A stretch of DNA of 64,000 nucleotides, taken from Isochrysis galbana. Its lineage: Eukaryota > Haptophyta > Isochrysidales > Isochrysidaceae. Positions within the stretch are counted from its first letter, which is position 1, and the number at the start of each line of letters is the position of its first letter. The stretch covers positions 806,456 through 870,455 of the forward strand of contig CM030944.1 in assembly GCA_018136815.1 (NCBI GenBank), read 5' to 3'. The position numbers and the translations under genes were made by a program. Of this stretch, positions 40,001 to 48,840 are shown in pieces. The notes under the pieces are model-generated. The model saw nothing but the letters and a program-made list of their open reading frames with translations. It did not search any database and was not told the DNA's origin.

Positions 40001-41903
40001 CGTTGAGGCAAGCGAGCCAGTAAGCCTGGCAGGGAAGGGAACCCGGACGCACGAGAATGTTGTCGCCTTTCCGGAATGCCAAGTCGCCCGTAGCCAGAGG
40101 GTCGAAGTCGCACGGGGCTTTGACACGCATGTCCTCGCCAAGAATGCATGCATCCGGCAATAGCCCGACCTGTTCCTGTGAGCTAGCTCGCGCAACCCTT
40201 AGCCAGCCATTGGGCGTGCTGCTGTCCGCCGAGACATAAAGTATGTCGCCCTCCATGCACGACACTTCGTCTGGCTCGGCCGAATCGAAGCGCATGGCGG
40301 CGATGGCACGATACCATCCGCCTGGCATAATCTCCGGAACGCTCGAAGGATCGGCCGGCCAAGGTGGATCCGTCAATAGGACAACTAGCGCACTGTAGTG
40401 ACCACGGGCCGTCGGATCCGGGTAAGGAGGCTTGCACTCCAAGGCGCGCGCGCCAACCCACACTAGATCAGGGTCGGCCTTCTCATCCACACCGAGTGCA
40501 CGGGCCACTCCCCGGCTGTCCAACAACTCGTCGACACCGACACCTTGATTTTCGGCCGGCACACTTCGTCGCGCAGGGTGCGGCATGCTCTCGCTTGAGG
40601 ATAGCCATGAGGGTGGCCTGTCGGGCGCATCGCTAGTGCGCACACGGCTAATTTGGCGCATGCTGGTTTCACTGCTGCCAGTTTCGCTCTCGTCGGGGGC
40701 ATCTTCAGCCACGTCCCGCGTTGAGTGCAGCGTGCTCTTGCCGGAGGACTGTTGCGAAAGTGGCACGTCGCGTGCATCGCCGAACTGCACGCTTCTCGCA
40801 TGCGCGGTCTCGGGGGTCGAGGCCTCCATGCCACCTTCTGTCGGTATGGAGATAGCCGTGTCCTTCTCAGCGTCGACAGGATTGCCCGGCACCCTGCGAC
40901 GCGCCGGGTGCGGCGTGCTCTGCCCGGAAGGCCTCCTGGAGAGCGGCCTAGTGTGGTCAACATCACCGAACCCGACGCGCTTGCGTTCCGTGCCCTCCTC
41001 CTCCGCCTGGTGTGCTTGCGTGGCATCGCCGGGTAAGGTCCGTTGCTCGGCGTGCGGAATGGAGAGCCCAGAGGTTCTCCGCGAGGGCGACCCACCAGCA
41101 GTATCGTACAGTTGCAGCCGCTGGGCGTGGTTCGACTTAACATCCGGGAGCACTTCCTCCACTTGTTGCTCACGCTCTGCCTTGACTTGGAAGCCCCTGG
41201 ATTTGGTCGCAGCCTGATCGGATAGCTGCTTGCGCGCAATGCGGCCGCGGAGAACCTTGGCGATCGTGATCTCGGCGTTTGATTTGGCGATGGCCTCCGC
41301 CTTCACGGCCGCGTTGAGCCGCTCCCGTCGCGCAGCGTACCGCGACCAGATGAGTGAGGCCGCCAAGCGGCCCTGGGCTCTCCAGGAAGGGTCGAGGAGG
41401 TATCGTGGGACGTAGCCACGCCGACTGCCAACCTTGCCAAGCCACCACCCCTGAGTGGGAAGGGCGCCTGGCCGGACGATGACGACGTCGCCTGCGTTGA
41501 ATGAGAGCTCGCCATCTGAGCTGCCGACAAAGCTCGCCTCAGCAATGACAGCCACATCTGCCGCAATGAGGTAGCTCGCAGGGACAAGGCCGCGCTCAGT
41601 GGGGTCCTGTTCGCGCGCGGCCTCGACCCAGCCGGCTGGTGCTGGCTCATCGCCGCTCACGAGCACCGCCTCGCCCTGTACGATCGAGAGCTCGTCCTCG
41701 CCTTTTGCTTCGAAATCAGCGACGCTCATCGCTCGGAACCACCCGTCTCGAAGGAGCGGCTGGGCGTGCTCAGCACTCGGAGCCCATTCGGGACTCTTGG
41801 CTGAGCTGGCGAGTGCACTGAAGTGCTGCCGCGCGTCCAGCCCCCGCTGAGCCGCCGCCTCATACCTCCTAGCGATCCAGCCAAGGTCTACGTCAGCAGC
41901 CAC
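34023..41903 (-). CDS. Giant scaffold protein with 13 SH3 domains
   Basis: The frame gives about 2,626 residues without introns. It has seven modules: a helical lead-in (for example DPDLAWIARRAL), an SH3 with ALxxF...DELSVxEGE...GW...GLVP, a second SH3 ending W-L-A-x-L-x-G-RRGYVPRYLLD, and a basic helix such as LIWAHYRAYHAD or RIWRAWRRYKP. Six modules carry two SH3 domains and one (about 1450-1515) carries one, so 13 in all. A Ser-rich linker (about 172-465) has four loose PSRRxSGxSxPHPARR repeats. Residues about 1806-2046 hold six near-identical 40-residue units, then a K/E coiled coil to about 2090, and a Pro/Ser-rich tail with an SRPK array (about 2421-2447). SH3 domains bind proline motifs, so an adaptor for cytoskeleton or membrane is inferred. 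The codon at 41903 is GTG, not ATG; module homology continues upstream to about 41922, so the true start is unresolved. Confidence 0.75.
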   Translation of the reverse strand: MAADVDLGWIARRYEAAAQRGLDARQHFSALASSAKSPEWAPSAEHAQPLLRDGWFRAMSVADFEAKGEDELSIVQGEAVLVSGDEPAPAGWVEAAREQDPTERGLVPASYLIAADVAVIAEASFVGSSDGELSFNAGDVVIVRPGALPTQGWWLGKVGSRRGYVPRYLLDPSWRAQGRLAASLIWSRYAARRERLNAAVKAEAIAKSNAEITIAKVLRGRIARKQLSDQAATKSRGFQVKAEREQQVEEVLPDVKSNHAQRLQLYDTAGGSPSRRTSGLSIPHAEQRTLPGDATQAHQAEEEGTERKRVGFGDVDHTRPLSRRPSGQSTPHPARRRVPGNPVDAEKDTAISIPTEGGMEASTPETAHARSVQFGDARDVPLSQQSSGKSTLHSTRDVAEDAPDESETGSSETSMRQISRVRTSDAPDRPPSWLSSSESMPHPARRSVPAENQGVGVDELLDSRGVARALGVDEKADPDLVWVGARALECKPPYPDPTARGHYSALVVLLTDPPWPADPSSVPEIMPGGWYRAIAAMRFDSAEPDEVSCMEGDILYVSADSSTPNGWLRVARASSQEQVGLLPDACILGEDMRVKAPCDFDPLATGDLAFRKGDNILVRPGSLPCQAYWLACLNGKRGYVPRYLLDESWRRTGQLAVALIFAKYRAYRGCSEPLSTAPMRAAQHVDSATSPSLAERRTAFDLAINLAKDSDLLWIVRRALSPTPPVASSTRREIYSMLAAKVQQPEWPEPSAAGDLMPKGKYEARALAKFTSSDPCELPVAEGEIIIVQTDVPAPEGWALAHRRSDKTVLGLVPRSYIQPADVRVVAAVNYKAIDDGDLSFRIGDVLVIRPGVTEHSRAHWLARLDGRRGFVPRYMLDPSWRAQGRLAVGIIWAHYRAYHADRASGGPTEARVLALMGNMSSGDEQRTGLPASVHAFAAAPTASPTPGVLQAVASQLGLDLSSDPDLAWIARRALSARPQAPDGALLDGGVKQRYSALVTLAADPSWRRDYEVAGELMQNGWYRATAIAQFEGQDPLELSVSEGEGLLVSGDDVAPRGWLRAARSVDPSNVGLVPATFIQPEEVKVVAPCEFSPLSMGDLAFRRGDVLLIRPGALPARGYWLASLNGRRGYVPRYLLDPSWRVKGRLALAVIHARYLAYRGIGSGGEAATLNALYTRNSQADSLSALEVRCAGALGVDLETDFDLLFLVRRALAAKPAWPSPATAQRYAEIAARISAKPWAEDANAIGVPELIADGWYSAVMLCDFEAGAAQELNVSEGTRVLVHSLTRAPIGWVVASLASDSSKVGLVPQSFLVVDDVSVKAPCDFDGFSTPGDLPFRHGDALLVRREAVPAQGFWIAKLAGRRGYVPRHLLDTSWRPFATGYVNRIWRAWRRYKPTTTTCQPTSLAELPNSPLVALQLVVAAGSTSTTPAPAISTSRQLETTTTSASPLRPVPEGYSRARAIADFKSEDPLELSMWKDDSILVDTNLPAPDGWVSAVRESDIRHPGLVPSSFLIWERKDESGSQGAHTHAAHELSIHLPESEMDETAARCAMALGIDLEIDFDLYWIVHRAITAKQPWPAKPAVKAFSLFAARATTPGWPPGAEGLEPPREGGYYLATAIAAFKSEHALELSFDANDVLLVNGDLRAPPGWACAIRERAPAVSGLVPLAYLLPEHVAVTASVDFEAISVGDLTFKRGQQLVIRPGAATAPAYWLGMIAGKRGHVPRYLLDPAGCALAVQAVRSIVECWRRYQAWIGKPANAPPPPARHDAAIQADDPAQLDAAAPSASAAQPDDSTQSDVATQPNVAAQADDNMQPDGAVPPASAHDAELARLREKELELELKPDVAAQTDDNMQPDGAVPPASAHDAELARLREKELELELKPDVAAQTDDNMQPDGAVPPASAHDAELARLREKELELELKPDVAAQTDDNMQPDGAVPPASPHDAELARLREKELELELKPDVAAQTDDNMQPDGAVPPASAHDAELARLREKELELELKPDVAAQADDNMQPDGAVPPASAHDAELARLREKELELELREAKLETREKQHVLKEKEAQLAAREKELEAREKAIVQAGLASQLTMEVGVGDAGSPCPTEKHGPTESTPQAVVERDPDPGPFSPLLEGLEPEVVLIHRQAPPTPNTNLPVPAHRQAPDVDEATRERLVARRQTALREEARQLMQEVSQLSAQHDMNGGSGGNLYLGEAFAHLQAAQDRIRPWLDESEASEYLSRAKQALALYSAERKAPLVTLSSMSSPFAPRPETPVPEGSAVSFSHEQLRPDAPPPSTALLPSIPSAESPTTSASLAPFVASWAQRSPHHTHLEPIPSPPFRHESALNTWAVPASPSLTIASSIAASAQNSTPFWPQESIDKLRESVDQLAIAAQAMQTTAALRPLAPLVISPTSLKHSPLRSRARSGSRPKSRPKSRPKSRPKSRPRSRPQAQLGANTSVVITPLPPSMPMRRNHGEQHLPEATTPISRPGSAPAHRAKAAHHYKLRPKPSATEAWPQDNWSRTVHVYTAPRDILDMKALHPRRNFARTYSRAACVPMQASTMPLESSTARQTSSPKLHESSPKLVEPAPNAADFLLPIPPSKPPEHVVANGLLISGKAVDTPTKAERY
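34561..34640 (-). repeat. Short in-frame array encoding SRPK units
   Basis: Four or five copies of a 15-bp-class unit (CTTGACTTGGGC on the plus strand) encode repeated S-R-P-K residues in the C-terminal tail of the SH3 protein. It is basic and could bind nucleic acid or be phosphorylated; that is inference. Confidence 0.8.
35771..36487 (-). repeat. 120-bp tandem repeat, six copies, coding
   Basis: Six units of 120 bp (40 codons) are almost identical; differences are a few silent or conservative changes. Each unit encodes an acidic stretch (DVAAQTDDNMQPDGAVPPAS) followed by a helix (HDAELARLREKELELELK). The near identity points to recent expansion or ongoing homogenisation. Open frames on the opposite strand are shadows of this array. 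Confidence 0.95.
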
Positions 41904-42590
41904 GCCGAGAAGCTCGGCCGCAGACTCCCCCCCCCTTCTTTCTCTCTTTCTCGTTCTCTCCCCGAGAGGAAGGGGATGCGCTCATTCTGCCTCCCTCCCC
42001 GCCTCCTAATCCCTGCTCTGTCCTTCTACGCGGCTGGCTCCCCTTCCCTCTCCTCCTCCCTCTCTCCCTCTTCCCCACCCCCTCCCCCTTTTCGATCGGG
42101 GATCGAGCGGTTGGCTTCTCCTCTTGTCTCACGCAGTTCGGCTCTTCTCGCCAATCTCTCTTCTCCCTCTCTCTTCTCTCTCTACTCTCTTTCCTCTTCT
42201 TTCTACTCTTCTCGCTGGTACTCTCGGAACTGAGCGCGCGAACGACGAACGAACGCGAACGAATCCAACGCGGGGGCTCCCGCGAGAGAGAGCCAGCAGA
42301 GGCGGCCGAAACGTCACAAAACTTTTAACGTAGGGACCGTCGAATAGGGGTGGCATCGTTTAATCTTAGTCCTGAACGTAGGTGGTAGTTGGGGAATACT
42401 CGGCGGTAGGCGCGGCGGGAGCAGAGGGGAGTGGCGGGCTTGACCACCTCCTCAGCAGAGGAAGGCGGGAGGACGGGCTTGGGCGAGGGCGAGCGCGAAC
42501 AAAAAAGCATCTAAAGATTCAGGCTACTACCGCTAGCTCCTAGCTCTAGCTATAAAGGACCACACACTCAAGGTATTGTGTATTGAAGGC
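41904..42590. promoter_or_regulatory. Polypyrimidine/polypurine leader of the SH3 gene and flank
   Basis: From 41925 to 42215 the plus strand is C/T-rich, so the SH3 gene's coding strand is purine-rich. An ATG on that strand at 41985 is one base out of frame with the SH3 protein across a run of nine C at 41927-41935. Beyond 42215 there is no gene. Confidence 0.45.
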
Positions 42591-42790
42591 GAGAAGCGCT
42601 CAATCACCATCACCCACAGCATAGAAAAGCGTTCAATCACCATCAGTCTACACGTGGAACGCGTTCAATCGCCATCACCCCCACCGCATGGAAAAGCGTT
42701 CAATCACCATCAGCCTACACATGGAAAAGCGTTCAATCGCGGAAGATCATGGGGATCATGAGGGTAGCTATCCAACCCACTCGTTTGGCA
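42591..42790 (+). repeat. GTTCAATCACCATCA minisatellite, copy 1, with unique flank
   Basis: Alternating units of about 33 bp (AGCGTTCAATCACCATCA followed by CCC-CCGCATGGAAA or GCCTACACGTGGAACG) fill 42591-42745. The following flank, GAAGATCATGGGGATCATGA to CGTTTGGCAAGAGGGTATGC, recurs inverted at 58450-58515 beside the second array, so array and flank moved together. Confidence 0.85.
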
Positions 42791-43573
42791 AGAGGGTATG
42801 CTGCATCCCGCTCGAGTTGGTGCGTGACACAGAAATATGTACGATACTATAAAACATGTCCAACACTAGCGATGCTGACATAAATTACGTAACAGTACTA
42901 AATCCGGAAAATATCAAGAATATCCTTAGTAGCACGACATCCGACAACTGGGTGTGAAGTCGCGTTCCGTCAAAAGAGGGCTAGGTGATTGTTTTTTTTT
43001 ACCCAGAGGTGCATGTTTTCTTTTTCAACCAGTCTCCAGGGTATTATTATTACAAAGATGAGTACAAAGCTAATCACGACATACAAGGACGCGGCGCGTG
43101 AGCATAGCAACTCCCCCCCCCCCCCTTCCCCAAAACACACGGTAACCCCAAAGCTACGCAGGCTGAGTTTTCATCCTTTTCGTCTTTTTCTCACACCCCT
43201 CCTCCTCGATCCTATTGTCGATGTCGTTCTTCTGGCAGGCGACGATGTCGCTTGGCTGATCTTGGGTGGCGAGGTCCGTGACTAGGGATGGGTAAAAACT
43301 TTTACAAATTTTTCTGCAAGTTTGGGTGGATGCTCGAGCTCGTCAGAAGTTTGGGCCCTCTCTACAAGTGGGCTGCAAGTTTGGGGGCGCAGCGCCCCTT
43401 GTCTGTCAGTATAACGCCTTGTCTAAGAGTAAAATCCCCTCTCTACAGTACAATACCCGTATGGTCACGTTCCCAGCGATTTTTTCAAAAAAAAATGACG
43501 GTCATTATTGTACATACATAAACTGGACGTTTTTATAGCATAAACAGGGGTCGTCTTGAGATCCACGACAAAA
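42791..43573. other. Intergenic region
   Basis: The sequence is AT-richer than average to about 43110 and carries CGCGTTCCGTCAAAAGAGG at 42961-42979, one copy of a scattered motif. A run of 14 C is at about 43110. No gene is supportable. Confidence 0.45.
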
Positions 43574-43593
43574 AAGCCCGCCGCGGCCGCGCA

Positions 43594-44321
43594 ATGGCTG
43601 GCCCAGGTGAGCCATGCCCGCTGCTCCTTCTCCCTGCTGGCCTGCGCTCGTCCGTGCTGGCGCGCATCTCACCGCCCGCCTCCCTCCTCACACAGGCAAA
43701 CGCCACTGCACGCGCCAACGCGGGGCGCTCGCGCTCGCGGAGGGTGTCATCCCCCAGGATGAGGATGTCGTTCACCCTCCGCAGCGACGTGAGGGCGCGG
43801 TCGCAGTCGAGGCGGTTGAGGACGAGGAGGCGTGGGGCGACGATAGCGACGAGGATGGCGAGGAAGACGAGCACCTGAACATCCCTACGCGCCGCGCCAA
43901 CGCCAACGCCATCGTGGAGTCCGACCAAGAGAGCGACAGCGACACCGGCGTCCCGGCCACCGACCTGACCGAGAAGGCGACGATGAGAGTCGGCGCAATG
44001 ATGGCCCACAAGGACCTGGGCGACTGCAAGGTCTTGCACACCGGCACGGGGACGATGTACGCGAACACCCACCACATCCAGATCGAGTACTACTCCGAGG
44101 AGCATGACAAGATGATGACGCGTTGGGTGCGCGAAACAGATCTGCAAACGAGAACATCGACGTTGACGTCGAGGGAAAGCGCCGCGTCGAGCGCCTCGAG
44201 CTTACCTTTACCTTCCACTTCCACCTTATTGAGCACGGCGACGAGGGACAGCGGCGAGCCTACACCATCCTCATCGAGCGAGCCTGCCATGTTTGTGTTA
44301 TGCCATGTAGGGCGGAACTAA
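43594..44321 (+). CDS. Acidic hypothetical protein (exon structure unresolved)
   Basis: An open frame encodes a markedly acidic stretch (DEEAWGDDSDEDGEEDEH), then RRANANAIVESDQESDSDTG, a globular-looking part (MAHKDLGDCKVLHTGTGTMY, then a YYSEEHDKMMTRWV segment), and a Ser/Thr-rich tail. An ATG at 43594 with a possible donor four codons on (GTGAGC) and an acceptor near 43695 suggests a first intron, in which case the frame entering the acidic region changes. I do not recognise the family. It is followed at once by repeats, so it may be a mobile-element or truncated host gene. Confidence 0.35.
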
Positions 44322-45065
44322 GTTTATACTTGGTTCGCCCATGGGGGGGCACGAGCCCCCCCCTCTCTCCACTCCTCCCCTGCCATGGGGGAGGAACCAC
44401 CCATGCTCCTGGCATGCCTGATGGCTTGCCAGGAGCAGACTGCCCTGCTGACCCACTCTCTCACGGGCAGGCTTGCCTGCCTCGCGCGTCCTGGCCTGCC
44501 GTGGCCAGCCCATCGCTCCAACCCCCCCTCCCCCCTGTTCGACAGGCAGACAGGTGCAGATTGGGGACCCCTGAGGCACAGGAGTGCCAGCGAGGGAGAG
44601 GCAGGGGAGGCTAGGGCCCAGCCCCAGCCTCCTCTGCCCCCTGAGCTGGCCTCCAGGGGCCTCCAGGGGTCGCCAGGGGCAGCTGCAGGCCTGTCGCAGG
44701 CGCGCCATCGCGCGTGCCTGCAGGAGAGGGGAGAGAGAGCGCGGAGAAGGGGGTGGGCGGAGCGAGAGCTCCGCTCACCGGAAAATATGTAAGTCGCGCA
44801 CCTGTTTACAGGATAAGTCGGGACTGAGGACGCCGCCAGCCCGGTAGGCGTATAGGCGTAGGAGGAAGGAGGGAACGGATCACCGGGGGGGGGCGCGGGC
44901 CACCGGACCATATCTAAGCCCTTTTCCCCTATCCCCCTAGTAGTGCACGGGGGGAGTCGCCTGATGGCGGGGGGGAAAGGGCCGGGGGAGTGGGGGTGTA
45001 GAAAGTTTCCTACGTGAGTAGAAAGTAGAGGATGCACGGTCGCGTGTGCGGTGAGACTATTAAGA
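44315..45065 (+). repeat. Repeat families E, B and D in a row
   Basis: Family E (AACTAAGTTTATACTTGG) is at 44315-44345. Family B (about 44340-44765) contains GCACGAGCCCCCCCC, GACAGGCAGACAGG, CCAGCGAGGGAGAGGCAGGG and CAGCCTCCTCTGCCCCCTGA; copies are at 48368-48725 and 57295-57715. Family D copy 2 is at 44890-45065. No protein is supported here on either strand. Confidence 0.7.
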
Positions 45066-45541
45066 AATTAATTAATTATGCCATGTAGGGCGGGTACTAC
45101 GTACTACGCCTCCTCTCTCGAGCGAGGCCAGGGTTGGTGTGTTTTCGGTGGGACGAATTGAACGCACCCTTTGCGAAGCATGCAGCATGCACCCACACAT
45201 AGACATAGACATCGAGCTCTCTCGAGAGGTGATCTACGGCAGGGGCCGTTCTGCCGCTCATCAGGGAGGTGGGTGAGCCCCTTGCCCCTCGCCCTTCCTC
45301 TCCTTCTAAGACGGGAGGTTGGGAGAAGAGAGAGTGCCGCGGCAGGCGGCGTGCAAGCTCAGGTCTTCGAGTGTGAACGTAGACATGTGGGCGAGGGGGG
45401 GGGGGGGGGTGCCGGGAGGGGAGAGAGGCTTTGGGTTATTCGGCAATAGTTAATAAAGTATCCGATTTATGTCTTGTGATCCGCGGAAGAATGTTTTGAG
45501 GACGGGAGAGGGAGGAGAGGAAGGGGGGGGAGGCGCGCGGA
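45066..45541. other. Leader region of the sirtuin gene
   Basis: A run of 13 G at about 45396 and a G/A-rich stretch (45480-45540) precede the ATG at 45542. No gene is seen. Confidence 0.4.
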
Positions 45542-47429
45542 ATGGCGGCGGCGGCGGAGAGCTGGGTGTGCCGCCACTGCACGCTGATCAACGCGGGGGA
45601 GAAGCGGTCGTGCGAGGCGTGCTTGCGTCGGAGGGTCACGCCGACCGCCGGTGTGCGCGCCCCGAATGCCGCCTCCGAGCAGCCAGCAGTAGAGGGTTCG
45701 GACGGCAGCCTCGGCTACGCTTCGCGCCTTGCTTTCCGAGAAGACCTTGGCGGCCAGCTGGGCGCGCCCGAGCTGAGCGAGACGGAGCGGTCGCGCGCGG
45801 AGAAAGTGAGCGAGCTCTCTGCGCTCATCGCCAATGCTGCCCACCTCGTTGTCTTCACGGGTGCCGGCATCTCCACCTCGACTGGCATCCCAGACTTCCG
45901 CGGGCCCAATGGCGTCTGGACGTGCCAGCGCCGTGGCAAGCAGATGCCCAAGGCTTCGACGCCCTTCGCGCAGGCGAGACCGAGCTACACGCACATGGCC
46001 CTCCTCGCGCTACAACGTGAAGGTCGCCTCAAGTACCTCTGCTCGCAGAACGTTGACTGCCTCCACCTGCGCTCGGGCTTCCCTCGAGAGCAGATGTCGG
46101 AGCTGCATGGCAACTGCTTTGCAGAACGGTGCAGGCAATGCGGAGAGGAAGTAATCAGGGACTTTGAAGTGCCTTCTGTCGGATTCAAGCCTACAGGACG
46201 GAAGTATGCGTGCCGGCCTGGCGGCCCGTCTATGACTCGAGTAGCTAGCCGAAATGTCCGCACAACCTCAAACGTGGAAGGGCATTTGGCAGCCGCCACC
46301 CTCCTTCTTGCTGATGCGTGCCCCTGTGTGCCGATGCTGACGGATTGAGAGAGCACACTCATCATCCCGCTTGATACCAGGTGCGCCTCTTGTGGCGGCC
46401 CGATGATCGACCACTGCCTGGACTGGGACGATGCTCTACCTGAGGACGAGCTCTGCGCAACAGAGAAGCATGCGGCACGTGCTGATTTGTGTGTCTGTCT
46501 TGGCACCAGCCTACAAATCACCCCCGCGTGCGATTTGCCCATGAGGGCGCTGCGCAAGCAAAGGCATAAACCGGAAGGGGGCAAGGTGTGGCTGCCCTCG
46601 TTAGATCCCATCCGCGAGGGCCGCAGCCTGCGTTCTCCAAGCCTAATATCCCCCGGCCGACGCGCAGCTTTCACGTGCAACTCGGTCGTCGAGTCTCGCC
46701 ATGCACTGATCTTAACTTTCCCTACTCTGCTCCTTCAAGGTGGCCATTATCAATCTCCAGGCTACGCCCAAAGACCGCCGCGCGGCAGTAGTTATCCACG
46801 ACAAAGTAGACGCTGTGATGCGGGATGTCATGCGCAAGCTCAACTTACGTATTCCCACATACGAGCGGAGGGATGCTGTGGAGTTCTTATATGCCATTCG
46901 ACGGGAGCTCCCAGCTTCAGGTGGTACTAGGAGACGCGGCCGAGCATCCAAGTCGAGCGCCGAGGGGGATGGGCGCAGCGAGGAGAATTCCGGCGCAAGC
47001 GTTGCTCTAATATTCCGACTGCGATCCATCCACGGCGAGGGATGCCCAATCCCTTGGCTTCACCAATGCCACGTCGCATTTGATCTAGCGGGGGTGGGCA
47101 TTCATGAGCTAGTGCTCTCCTCGCCGATGTGGCGGGCAGAGTTGCCGATCTCCCTGCACGAAGCAGGCGAAGCCGTGACGCGCCTGCGATTGGAGTTTTC
47201 ACAAGGTGCAACCGAACCGCCGGCGGAAGTGCAGTGCACGCTTAAACTAGGCAAGGGGAGCCCGGCAGCTCGCTCCAGCCAATGTGGTGCTGTGCAAAGA
47301 ATCGAGGTGGTCACATGCCGCGTGGAATACGACAACACAGAGGACGGAAGTGATCGTGCGATTGAGCGCAATGACAGTGACATGGATGGCCAGCCATCGG
47401 TTGTAGCCCGGAAGAAGCCACGACATTGA
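45542..47429 (+). CDS. SIRT6/SRT1-like sirtuin with an N-terminal RanBP2-type zinc finger
   Basis: Three exons, 45542-46203, 46381-46585 and 46740-47429, give 518 residues; junction 1 splits the codon of K221. Residues 8-27 fit the RanBP2 finger exactly: W-x-C-x2-C-x3-N-x6-C-x2-C. The sirtuin core follows: GAGIS (108-112), GIPDFRGPNGVW, SQNVD (168-172), catalytic H189 in ELHGN, and the structural zinc cysteines C197, C200, C222 and C225. GPNGVW and LNLRIPTYERRD near the core's end place it with class IV sirtuins (SIRT6/7, plant SRT1), NAD-dependent deacylases of nuclear chromatin. About 180 further residues form a C-terminal extension ending in a basic KKPRH, a possible nuclear signal. An AATAAA at 47464-47469 may be the poly(A) signal. 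Reading past exon 1 hits an in-frame stop, supporting the intron. Confidence 0.88.
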
Positions 47430-48840
47430 GCTCTTTATCGTTGTCTCATGTCTTGCTTATGAGAATAAATCTCGCACGATTGAAAACTTCCTGAAGGGCT
47501 GCAAGTAGAGATTCGGCTCTAGGGCGGGGAATACGAATCCCAAGTAGGAGGAAGCGCGATATCGCGTCCGACTCATGAGGAAGGCCAACGATGGATCCAC
47601 GTTGGAATAGCCGTGCAAGCGGTTGTTGGGGGGCCTATTAATCGTTGGGGTCTGCTTATGCAAAAGAGGGACAGAGATATCAACAATGGCGGCCGGGAGA
47701 ACAAGAGCGCAAGCACAAGCAGCGCTTGCTGCTTGCCTAAGTTGCCCAAGAGATCATAAAAAAAACATTCTTGAAAAAGCCCGCCATGCTAGTTTAAGTA
47801 CACCCTTCCCTGGGCTCTCGAGTGCCCATCGCCCTCGCCTCATCCGTTCCCTCCTTCCCGCGCTCCCCCCCTCCCCCCTCATTCCTTGTTCTTCGGTTTC
47901 GGGGGGTCGGCCCATGTGCACTACCTTGGGCCTAGCGTTGGGAGGGTGGTGAGACGGGCCTTTTGTGGCTTTTTTGGTTCGCGGCGCATCCGTATGCGCC
48001 GCATTGTGAGGGGCCTCAGCCCTATGGCTTCGCCCCTCATTCATGGTTGCCCAAGAGGTCACAATGCGAGTCGCGCAATCCCATTAATTAGCTGAGGTAG
48101 TGGGAATTTTTATTTGCCTCGAACTCCTGAGAGTGGCCCTAACTAACTAAGATTAAGGTAGCGTTCGCCGTCGAAAGAGGACCATGCAATTTTCTTTGCA
48201 GATGTTCAATCAATTAAAAAGTTTACGTTAGTTGTCAACTTGGAAACCTTATAGTAGTAATATTCTTACCGAACATGCGGCCGTGGACCCACTACTTTAA
48301 CGCAGGAAACTTTCTACACTCCTACTCCCCTGGCCCTTCCCCCCCCGCCATCGAATCTACTCTTAGAGTAGGGGTCATGGGGGGTGGGGGCCTCGCGCCC
48401 CTCCCCTCAGGCACTAACGCCCACCCATCCGGGGGGGCTTGTCAGTCAACCCCATACCATGCCTTTTGGCATGTGCTGGAGCAGTCAACACACTCATCCA
48501 GACTCTCCCACACGGCACACCGCGACGCACAATCTTTCGCCCAACCCCACTCCAAAGCGTACTGACTCCCCCCCCACCATCCACCATCTCTAAGCCACAG
48601 ACTGACAAACGACTTGAACGGCCCCCGAGGCCGGCGGGGCGAGCGAGGGGGAGGTAGGTAGGGGGGGCCAGGGGCAAAGCCCCAGCCTCCACTGACTGCC
48701 CCGCCCATGAGAGCCGCCCAGCCGGCTAGCTGGGACAGAAAGCGACAAAAAATTTGACCGTCACACACAGATTAAAAAAAGGTAAGAAATGCGAAAAATT
48801 TGCATTAGCCCGCAGGTGAACGACAAAAGGCAACCGCGAC
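47430..48840. repeat. Repeat-rich 3' flank: families C, D and B
   Basis: Positions 47893-47945 (GGTCGGCCCATGTGCACTAC) share sequence with 5695-5745 inverted. GTTCGCCGTCGAAAGAGGACC is at 48166-48186. Family D is inverted at 48245-48350 and family B is at 48368-48725. No gene is supportable. Confidence 0.6.

Noticed and set aside
44298-45037. Minus-strand frames of 136 and 237 codons
   Set aside because: They lie over dispersed repeat families B and D, whose other copies do not preserve the frame.
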